In this document: positions 57,661 through 64,000 of the stretch, one piece after another | Layout of the letters: each line of letters starts with the position of its first letter | Numbering within the stretch: the first letter of the stretch is position 1 | From: Microvirga solisilvae | Lineage (GTDB): Bacteria > Pseudomonadota > Alphaproteobacteria > Rhizobiales > Beijerinckiaceae | Direction: 5' to 3' | Length of the DNA stretch: 64,000 nucleotides | Assembly (NCBI RefSeq): GCF_022808595.1 | Contig: NZ_JAKUCN010000008.1 | Coordinates: 124,001-188,000, forward strand | Position numbers and translations under genes: made by a program | Notes under the pieces: generated by a model | The model's database searches: none | What the model saw: only the letters and a program-made list of their open reading frames with translations | Told to the model about the DNA's origin: nothing

Positions 57661-58797
57661 CTACGTCGTCTTGAAGAAGTGGTCGTAAGCCATGTCGCGC
57701 GAAGGCTCGTTCAGGCGCTCATAGGCGTATGTGCGCTGCACCCAGGCCTTCTGGCTGTCGATCACCTTCTTGAAGAAGGGGTCCTTCGAGAACTCCTCGA
57801 TGACTTTGTTCCACGCGGCGAGCTGCGCCTGCAGCACGGAATCCGGTGTCTTCTTCACCGTGACGCCGCGTGCCCGGATCGCCTCGAGATCCTTCGAGTA
57901 ACGGTCGAGCGCCTTCCACGACATGTCGGCGGATTCCGATTCCGCTGCATATTTCACGATGGCCTTCAGCTCAGCCGGAAGCGCATCGTACTTCGCCTTG
58001 TTGAAGAGCAGCTCGAAAGTCTCACCGGATTGGTGATAGCTCTGGAGCATGAGGTTCTTCGATACATCGGGGAAGCCGAGCACCAGATCGGAGGAAGGAT
58101 TGTTGAACTCCGCGCCGTCGATCACTCCACGCTCAAGAGCGGGAACGATCTCACCGCCCGCTAGGATCGTGACGGCCGCGCCGAGCTGTCGGTTGAGATC
58201 GGCTGCAAGACCTACGGTGCGGTACTTCAATCCCTTGAAGGCGTCTGCCGCGGTAACCTCGCTCTTGAACCATCCGAGCGGCTGCGCCGGCATCGGGCCC
58301 GACAGGAAGCCGACAAGGTTGAGTTTGAGGATCTGCTGCTGCAACTCGTTGTAGAGATCGTAGCCGCCGCCATAGTTCATCCAGGCGAGGAACGAGTTCG
58401 CATTCCAGCCGAAGGACGGGCCTGTGCCGAACAAGGCGTAAGCCTTGTTCTTGCCGTACCAATAGGCCGCCACGCCATGGCCGCCGTCGAGGATGCCGGC
58501 ATGCACAGCATCCTGCAACTGGAAGGCAGGCACCACTGCGCCCGAGGCGAGAACGTCGATCTTAAGGCGCCCGCCCGACATGTCGTTCACGCGCTTGGCG
58601 AAGTCGTTGCAGAATTCGTGGAAGATGTCTCGGTTGGGCCAGGTGGACTGGAACTTCCAGGTGGCTGTTTGAGCCCGAGAGATTTGTGGCGCGGCGATTG
58701 TTGCTGCAGTGCCGAGACCGGCCACTTGCAAGAAGCGCCGGCGAGAATGCTTGGACGATCCCGGAAGCTGAGCCTCCGGGGACTTGCCTTTCTTCAT
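57661..58797 (-). CDS. dctP: TRAP transporter substrate-binding protein (DctP)
   Basis: 378 residues. N-terminal Tat signal (HSRRRFLQVAGLGTAATIAA) with likely cleavage near SRAQ, then the DctP fold (TATWKFQSTWPNRDIFHEF, WFKSEVTAADAFKGLKYRT, GAEFNNPSSDLVLGFPD). It presents a carboxylate to the permeases; in this mannitol/alpha-keto acid type subgroup the ligand is often a keto acid or lactate-like calcium salt (inference). Start 58797 has GAGGGAGGAAGCC before it. First gene of dctPQM. Confidence 0.93.
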   Translation of the reverse strand: MKKGKSPEAQLPGSSKHSRRRFLQVAGLGTAATIAAPQISRAQTATWKFQSTWPNRDIFHEFCNDFAKRVNDMSGGRLKIDVLASGAVVPAFQLQDAVHAGILDGGHGVAAYWYGKNKAYALFGTGPSFGWNANSFLAWMNYGGGYDLYNELQQQILKLNLVGFLSGPMPAQPLGWFKSEVTAADAFKGLKYRTVGLAADLNRQLGAAVTILAGGEIVPALERGVIDGAEFNNPSSDLVLGFPDVSKNLMLQSYHQSGETFELLFNKAKYDALPAELKAIVKYAAESESADMSWKALDRYSKDLEAIRARGVTVKKTPDSVLQAQLAAWNKVIEEFSKDPFFKKVIDSQKAWVQRTYAYERLNEPSRDMAYDHFFKTT

Positions 58798-59103
58798 GGC
58801 TTCCTCCCTCACCCCCTGATTGTTGTGAAGGATCGCGCTTTCTTGTGCGGGGGCGCGTTACTCCCGAGTAGAAGGGTGTGTCACTTTGACCAGGACTTCA
58901 AGGGGCATCCAGGTATCTGGCAGAACACGTCTTGGTGTTTACTTGCTGATCTTCTCGGATGTTCTCGGCATTATCCTTGAACGAAGGCGGAACAGAGGGT
59001 TTGCCAGCGTTTATCAAGGGCTCTTGGAGCATTCTTCGGAACTACCCCATGCCTCGCGCCTTTGGATGAGACCAGTTCATCTCATTCGAAAGGAGGAGAT
59101 GTC
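58798..59103. other. Divergent gap between dctP and the DUF2243 gene
   Basis: 306 bases with no supported gene. It holds the promoters for both sides, and just before 59104 the strong AAGGAGGAGATGTC site. No clear operator or riboswitch seen. Confidence 0.5.
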
Positions 59104-59607
59104 ATGGACCGGCAGGATGCTCCCCATGACCAGGATTTTCCGATCTCATCCGGGATCTTCCTCGGCCTGGGCCTCGGCGGGTTCTTTGACGGCATCGTCC
59201 TGCACCAACTTCTGCAATGGCATCATTTGGTGACAAGCGCGGGCTATCCGCCCGATACGGTCGAGAATCTGAAGGTGAATACCTTCTGGGACGGCCTCTT
59301 TCACACCCTTAAATATGTGTTTGTCGTCACCGGGCTCGCGATCCTGTGGCGGAATGTAAGGCGAGGTCGCGTTCGCTGGCCGAGCAGGCTTCTCCTCGGC
59401 TCAATCCTAATGGGCTTTGGCCTCGTCAACCTCATCGAGGGTACGATCAGCCATTAGATTCTGGGCATCCACCACGTCAACGAAACCGTCGCGCGGGAGC
59501 ATTGGATCTATTGGGACCTCGGCTTTCTGGCCTGGGGCGCTGCCATGCTGGTCGGTGGCTGGATGCTGCTCAAGTCCAGCCGTCAGAACCGGAGCACGCC
59601 GTCGTGA
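59104..59607 (+). pseudogene. DUF2243 membrane protein with an in-frame amber stop
   Basis: From the ATG with an ideal ribosome site, 117 residues read through PISSGIFLGLGLGGFFDGIV, HQLLQWHHL and two helices to NLIEGTISH, then TAG (59455-59457). The same frame goes on for 49 more codons, ILGIHHVNETVAREHWI then WDLGFLAWGAAMLVGG, the normal C-terminal helix of DUF2243 proteins, to TGA at 59605. A Gln codon (CAG) at this place is usual, so TAG is a one-base C-to-T change. Either a recent nonsense mutation or a readthrough site. Confidence 0.85.
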
Positions 59608-59616
59608 CGGCGTGCG

Positions 59617-60807
59617 TCATGCGCGGTCGAGGGCGGTCACCAAGTCCGCCAGCAGATCCTCGCGATGCTCGAGACCGACGGAGAGACGCACGAGCCCATC
59701 CGAAATTCCCATCTCGGCGCGCAGCTCCGGGGCGAAACGTTGATGGGTTGTGGTGGACGGGTGCGTGACGAGGCTTTTCGCATCTCCGAGATTGTTGGAG
59801 ATGCGGATGAGACGCAGCGCATTCATGAACCGGAACGCAGCTTCCTTTCCGCCTTTCACGTCGAGCGCGATCATCGTGGATGCGCCGCTCATCTGCCTGC
59901 GGATCAGATCAGCCTGTGGGTGGTCGGGGCGGCCTGGATAGGTAAGGTTCGCGAGCTTCGGGTGATTGTGCAGGGCGTCGGCGAGGAAGTGTGCGTTGGC
60001 GGTCTGCCTTTCGACGCGAAGGGAGAGTGTCTCGAGACCCTTCAGCAGAACCCAGGCGTTGAACGGCGAGATCGAGGGACCTGTCATGCGCAGGAATTGC
60101 TGCACCTTGTTCTCGATGAAATCGGTGGAGCCGAGGATCACGCCACCGAGACATCGGCCCTGGCCGTCAATGTGCTTGGTCGCGGAATAGACGACGCAAT
60201 CGGCGCCGAGGGCGAGGGGCTTCTGATAAAGAGGCGTGGCAAAGACATTGTCGACGGTGAGCGTTGCGCCCGCTTCGTGGGCAATCTTGGCCACGGCGGC
60301 AATATCGATGATCTGCAGGCTCGGGTTGGAGGGTGTCTCCAGCAGGAAAGCCTTCGTCTCGGGGCGGACCGCTTTTCGCCATGCGTCGATGTCCATGCCG
60401 TCGACGAGGGTGCAGGCCACACCGAAGCGGGGCAGAAAATCCTCCACCACCCAGCGGCAGGAGCCGAAGAGGCCACGGGCCGCCACCACGTGGTCACCCG
60501 CCTGAACCTGGCTCACCATGGCCGCTGTGACCGCCGCCATGCCGCTAGCCGTGGCACGAGCCGTCTCCGCTCCTTCGAGACCGGCCATGCGCTGTTCGAA
60601 CATGTCGATCGTCGGGTTGGAATAGCGGCTGTAACTGTAGCCCGGCTCCTCGTTCAGGAAACGCCGCTCGGCGCTCTCCGCGCTTTCATAGACGAAGCCT
60701 TGCGTGATGAAGAGCGCCTCGGAGGTCTCCCCAAAAGGCGTGCGCTGCAGCCCCTCTTGAACGAGGCGGGTTTCCAGGCGGTAGTCGGGGTCGTGGTTCG
60801 TGGTCAT
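59617..60807 (-). CDS. metZ: O-succinylhomoserine sulfhydrylase
   Basis: 396 residues, Cys/Met-metabolism PLP family. PLP lysine K211 in VVYSATKHIDGQGRC, D186 in TVDNVFATP, and the N-terminal TQGFVYESAESAERRF typical of MetZ rather than of MetB or MetC. It makes homocysteine directly from O-succinyl-homoserine and sulphide. A perfect 7-2-7 inverted repeat lies 18 bases upstream. No SAM-II riboswitch was found in front. Start at MTTNHDPDYR. Confidence 0.93.
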   Translation of the reverse strand: MTTNHDPDYRLETRLVQEGLQRTPFGETSEALFITQGFVYESAESAERRFLNEEPGYSYSRYSNPTIDMFEQRMAGLEGAETARATASGMAAVTAAMVSQVQAGDHVVAARGLFGSCRWVVEDFLPRFGVACTLVDGMDIDAWRKAVRPETKAFLLETPSNPSLQIIDIAAVAKIAHEAGATLTVDNVFATPLYQKPLALGADCVVYSATKHIDGQGRCLGGVILGSTDFIENKVQQFLRMTGPSISPFNAWVLLKGLETLSLRVERQTANAHFLADALHNHPKLANLTYPGRPDHPQADLIRRQMSGASTMIALDVKGGKEAAFRFMNALRLIRISNNLGDAKSLVTHPSTTTHQRFAPELRAEMGISDGLVRLSVGLEHREDLLADLVTALDRA

Positions 60808-60824
60808 AGGGCGATACTAAGTTC

Positions 60825-60840
60825 GTTCTTTAAAAAGAAC
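60825..60840 (-). promoter_or_regulatory. Perfect inverted repeat upstream of metZ (operator candidate)
   Basis: GTTCTTT-AA-AAAGAAC, seven-base arms with a two-base centre, 18 bases before the metZ ATG. Its symmetry and place suggest a dimeric repressor or activator site; no regulator gene is adjacent. Confidence 0.5.
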
Positions 60841-60880
60841 AATCGTCTGGATTGGAGAAAATGCTATCTTAGTCACGAGT

Positions 60881-61783
60881 TCAGGAAGCGTGGCCTCGCA
60901 TTTCCGCGATCAGCCGGGCGACGCAGGTTTCCAGGGACGTCTGCCATCGCGGGAGGCTTAACCCATGGATCTCTTTAAGCCTCGTACCATCAAGTCTTGA
61001 GTTGGGGGGACGTTTGGCAGGGGTTGGATACTCCGCTGTCGTAATAGGACGCACCCGCGCGACAGGACCGCCATGACGGGCAGATATGGCAAAGATCTCG
61101 GAGGCGAATTCGGCCCAGCTGGCAAATCCTGCCCCAGCCATATGGAAGATGCCCCGGAGCACGCGATCCTGTGGTCTGTCCAAAAGGTTCTTGCCGACAG
61201 CCAGGATCCCATCGGCGAGATCCAGCGCGCTGCTCGGGGAACCGATCTGATCCGCGACGATTCCGATTTCGTCTCGGTCTCCGGCGAGGCGAAGCATCGT
61301 CTTCACGAAGTTCTTGCCAAAGGGGCTGTAAATCCAGGCAGTCCGCAGGATGACATAATCCTCGGCTTCCGTTGCCACAGCCTGTTCGCCGAGGAGCTTC
61401 GAACGGCCATAAACGCTCAAAGGATTGAATGCGTCACCTTCCCGGTAGGGCCGGTCGAGGCTGCCGTCGAACACGTAATCGGTAGAGAGATGAATAAGGG
61501 GCACACCTATCGCAGCCGCGACGCCCGCCACCACGCCGGCGCCGATGCCATTGATGGCTTCGGCAAGTTCGGGCTCGCTCTCAGCCTGATCGACGGCCGT
61601 GTAGGCAGCCGTGTTCACGATAATGTCGCCTTTAACCTCGCGGAGAACGTCTTCGATCCCGGACGGATCGGCGAGATCAATCTGAGGCCGTCCGAGCAGA
61701 ATGGCCTCCGCCTTGTGGGCATGCGCACGCTCCGCCAATGAGCGGGCGACCTGACCCTCCTTGCCGATGACGATCACACGCAT
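60881..61783 (-). CDS. rfbD: dTDP-4-dehydrorhamnose reductase
   Basis: 300 residues, short-chain reductase fold. N-terminal cofactor motif GKEGQVARSL, the LSTDYVFDG segment (99-107) and catalytic Y125-xxx-K129 (YGRSKLLGEQ). Last step of dTDP-L-rhamnose synthesis for surface polysaccharide. The other rfb/rml genes are not in the window, so it is isolated here. The stop lies 73 bases from metZ. Confidence 0.9.
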   Translation of the reverse strand: MRVIVIGKEGQVARSLAERAHAHKAEAILLGRPQIDLADPSGIEDVLREVKGDIIVNTAAYTAVDQAESEPELAEAINGIGAGVVAGVAAAIGVPLIHLSTDYVFDGSLDRPYREGDAFNPLSVYGRSKLLGEQAVATEAEDYVILRTAWIYSPFGKNFVKTMLRLAGDRDEIGIVADQIGSPSSALDLADGILAVGKNLLDRPQDRVLRGIFHMAGAGFASWAEFASEIFAISARHGGPVARVRPITTAEYPTPAKRPPNSRLDGTRLKEIHGLSLPRWQTSLETCVARLIAEMRGHAS

Positions 61784-61931
61784 AGGGACAACTCTCCTGG
61801 CTGTGGCTGCATGACAGCAAGCCCGAACATTCGGCTCTTGCTGCGCTGCAATATCACACTCCTGTCATTCTTTTGCGCCATTGTCCGATTCGCAACGCGA
61901 TGTGATGGTTAGGGATGTGATGGAGGAAGGG

Positions 61932-62162
61932 ATGTACGCTTACAACTTGTTCCGTAGCACGCAGCAGGACGGTCTTGTCTGCGCGGTTCCGGAGGAGCGT
62001 TCAGTTCCGGCCTTCGTAACCGGCCCGCATTGGCAGTTTGGCGGCCGTCTCGATAAGGACGACGCTCCTCTCGGATTCGACAAGCAGGCGGCGATGACAG
62101 GCGTCCGCTTCAACGGCTTCTATCTCTTCGCCAGCTTCCCTAAGGAAGAGACGCATCAATAA
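61932..62162 (+). CDS. Small hypothetical protein
   Basis: 76 residues starting MYAYNLFRSTQQDGLVC, with GGAGG five bases before the ATG; an upstream TTG at 61881 would add 17 residues. Contains VPAFVTGPHWQFGGRLD and FNGFYLFASF. No known domain, no membrane segment. Divergent from rfbD. Confidence 0.65.
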   Translation: MYAYNLFRSTQQDGLVCAVPEERSVPAFVTGPHWQFGGRLDKDDAPLGFDKQAAMTGVRFNGFYLFASFPKEETHQ

Positions 62163-62294
62163 GCTGGGCTGATCGATTCCATGAAACTTTTTGAAGAGGC
62201 TTCCGCGCAGGGCTGATCAGGCTTGATCTGGCAGGACGTCTGCTCTCTACTTCGAGGGCACGGCGTCCGCCGCTGCCTTTTTCTTGCGTCGATT

Positions 62295-63593
62295 GTGAAC
62301 TCATCTCTTGCTCTTATTTGGACCGTAACCGCCGCAACCACCTTGTTGCAGGCAGGCAATGGTCTTCTTACCGCCTTGATGCCGCTGCGCATGCAGGCGG
62401 AAGGCTTGTCCGTCACGGCGATCGGCATTGTTGCCGCCACCTACGGCCTCGGGTTCTCGACGGGCTGTTTCATCGCTCCCGCCTTCATCCGCCATGTGGG
62501 CTATATCCGAGCCTTCGCCAGCCTTGCGGCCATGGTCGCGGTGATCGTGCTGGGGATGACCCAGGCCCACACCACTCTGGCGTGGCTCATACTACGGGGC
62601 CTCATGGGCGTGATGCTGGCCTGCATCTTCACGGTGACCGACGGGTGGATCAGCGCCCGCGCCACCTCAAGCCATCGTGGACGCATTCTTTCACTCTACA
62701 TGATCTGCACGAAGGTCGCGCTGATGCTGTCGCCACTCGGCATCAGCTTCGGTGATATCCGGACCGATGGGCTCTTCATGGCCGTGAGCGCGATCCTTTC
62801 CCTTTCGCTGCTTCCGATTGCCGCCACGACGACCAAGGAGCCGCCCGCGCCACAGGGCGTGAAGATCGAGGTTCGCAATCTCTTCGCGGTAGCGCCGTCG
62901 GCCATCGTCGGCTCCTTCGTGGTCGGGCTCGTCAATGGACCGGTGATCGCCATCACGCCCGTCTTCGGCGTCAGCATCGGCTTGAGCCAGGAACAGGCGG
63001 CGGCTCTGCTTTTCGCCCTGCAGGCGGGAAGCCTCGTGATGCAATGGCCGCTCGGCTGGCTCTCCGACCGGGCTGATCGCCGCTACTTGATCGCAGGACT
63101 GGCGGGGGGCGCGAGCCTCATCTCGCTGCTTATCCTCATCGCCAGCGCGCAGGGCGCGCATCAGACGATCCTCTGGAGCTTCGCCGCCTGGGGCGGCCTG
63201 TCGCTCTGCATCTATTCAGTGTGCGTTGCCCATGCCTGCGACATCGTCGATCCGGGACGGATCGTGTCGACCATCGGAACGCTGCTTTTCGCATGGGCTG
63301 TCGGCGTGACCATCGGCCCGCTTTTCGGCGCGGCCGCGATGGAGATGCTCGGACCGCAGGGCCTCTTCATTTACGCGGCGCTGGCATCGTTCGGGCTTGC
63401 TCTCTTCATCATCCTGCGCATCGTGCAGGTTCAGCGCCCACCTTCGAAGACAGGGTTCGTCAATATCTCGCCCACCAGCTCTGCATCTCCCGCCGTAGCT
63501 GCCCTCGCCGAGGCGACAACCAGCACTGCCGAAGAGAGTGCAACGGATCAGAAAGCGGCATCCGCCGTCATACGCGAAGAGACACCCTCGTAG
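62295..63593 (+). CDS. MFS transporter (YcaD/UMF1-like fold)
   Basis: About 432 residues, 12 helices. MFS cues: GNGLLTALMPLRMQAEGLS in loop 0-1, FIRHVGYIRAFAS, RGLMGVMLACIFTVTDGWIS and WLSDRADRRYLIAG. Substrate unknown. The start is uncertain: GTG 62295 fits the fold, whereas a TTG at 62223 would add 24 residues. The C-terminal 50 residues are polar and Ala/Ser/Thr-rich. Its 3' end overlaps the convergent gene at 63548 by 46 bases. Confidence 0.85.
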   Translation: MNSSLALIWTVTAATTLLQAGNGLLTALMPLRMQAEGLSVTAIGIVAATYGLGFSTGCFIAPAFIRHVGYIRAFASLAAMVAVIVLGMTQAHTTLAWLILRGLMGVMLACIFTVTDGWISARATSSHRGRILSLYMICTKVALMLSPLGISFGDIRTDGLFMAVSAILSLSLLPIAATTTKEPPAPQGVKIEVRNLFAVAPSAIVGSFVVGLVNGPVIAITPVFGVSIGLSQEQAAALLFALQAGSLVMQWPLGWLSDRADRRYLIAGLAGGASLISLLILIASAQGAHQTILWSFAAWGGLSLCIYSVCVAHACDIVDPGRIVSTIGTLLFAWAVGVTIGPLFGAAAMEMLGPQGLFIYAALASFGLALFIILRIVQVQRPPSKTGFVNISPTSSASPAVAALAEATTSTAEESATDQKAASAVIREETPS

Positions 63594-64000
63594 CGATCGA
63601 GGCGCTTGTCGATCATCGCGTCGATCTTGCCGTAGACTTCCGACACGGTGAGCTCGCGTGTCTTCTTGCCGCTCTTGGTGAAGAACAGCGACTTGTTCGA
63701 ACGCGCCGCCGCCGGGAAGGCGCTGCCCGCGCTCTTCTTCGGCTTGTCGTCGACGAGCGCGATGAACCTGCTCGCACTGTCCACGCCGAAGAAGTGGGAG
63801 AGATAGAACTCCGACCGGCTGAGCTTGCGGCCAAGGCGCTTTTCGATCTTGTCCTTGTCCCGCTGCATCATTTCTGCGGCCATGAGCGCGGAGATGTAAG
63901 GATTGCGGCGCAGACCCAGGATATGCTCGTGCTTGGTCGCAGCCGGCACCGAAAGTTTGCCCGTCGGTCCTTCGATGGCCGCAGCCTCCATGAACAGGCC
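63548..64000 (-). CDS. C-terminal part of a lytic-transglycosylase-like protein (partial)
   Basis: 151 codons run in from the right edge. The sequence KHEHILGLRRNPYISALMAA, then GRKLSRSEFYLSHFFGVDSA resembles the lobe behind the catalytic domain in SLT-type transglycosylases of Methylobacteriaceae. The catalytic Glu region is beyond the window. A basic linker and a helical tail (SEVYGKIDAMIDKRLDRYEG) end the protein. The 3' end overlaps the MFS gene tail-to-tail by 46 bases. Confidence 0.65.
   Translation of the reverse strand, partial: GLFMEAAAIEGPTGKLSVPAATKHEHILGLRRNPYISALMAAEMMQRDKDKIEKRLGRKLSRSEFYLSHFFGVDSASRFIALVDDKPKKSAGSAFPAAARSNKSLFFTKSGKKTRELTVSEVYGKIDAMIDKRLDRYEGVSSRMTADAAF

Noticed and set aside
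60808..60880. SAM-II riboswitch before metZ
   Set aside because: The gap is only 73 bases and lacks the pseudoknot consensus.

Overview
The window is GC-rich alphaproteobacterial chromosome. The gene content (SuhB-type phosphatase, ExoD, split tol-pal cluster, serC-serA, RpoH with its diagnostic box, Omp25-like porin, TRAP transporters) and the many short palindromic intergenic repeats point to the Hyphomicrobiales (Rhizobiales), most likely a Microvirga/Methylobacteriaceae-like organism. The lineage is inferred from gene order and protein style; no search was run.

Layout. 1-3815: MotA/TolQ-like channel, suhB, Sel1-repeat protein and a ThiE-like protein. 3923-9404: one minus-strand carbon operon, tkt-gap-pgk-fba, ending in a good terminator. 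9569-12852: DUF4164 gene, zapA, two small hypothetical genes, 6S RNA, 5-formyl-THF cyclo-ligase and a YmdB-like metallophosphoesterase. 13039-18136: exoD, yebC, then ruvC-ruvA-X-ruvB-ybgC, where X is an AT-rich membrane protein. 18207-20440: small accessory genes, one of them frameshifted. 20749-28642: tolQRAB, two membrane or lipid genes (HdeD-like and phospholipase D), then pal-cpoB. 28673-33342: tilS, ftsH, glmM. 33560-39362: porin, a hypothetical gene and an RND efflux pair. 39504-43461: serC leader, serC, serA, purU. 43471-49788: EamA transporter, glutamine amidotransferase, a long repeat-rich gap, a purA attenuator-like leader, purA, a membrane protein, rpoH. 49983-51153: rluD-like gene and tRNA-Glu(CTC).

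51245-54228 is a decaying accessory patch beside the tRNA gene. It holds remnants of a siderophore ABC transporter (permease frameshifted and cut, ATPase without its Walker A half) and a PL7 alginate lyase whose RTX secretion tail is out of frame. 54454-59607 holds a small oxidase-like membrane protein, three tightly packed very small ORFs, a TRAP dicarboxylate-type transporter and a DUF2243 gene with an in-frame amber codon. 59617-64000: metZ, rfbD, a small hypothetical gene, an MFS transporter and the 3' part of a lytic-transglycosylase-like gene.

Functionally the window is mostly housekeeping: central carbon flow, one-carbon and serine metabolism, Holliday-junction repair, envelope integrity (Tol-Pal, FtsH, GlmM) and heat-shock control. 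The points that most deserve a second look are the purA leader with mutually exclusive hairpins, the palindromic element translated as the N-terminus of YbgC, the AT-rich gene inside ruvCAB, the cluster of decayed genes near tRNA-Glu, and the micro-ORF operon at 55065-55550. I found no clear new multi-gene system.
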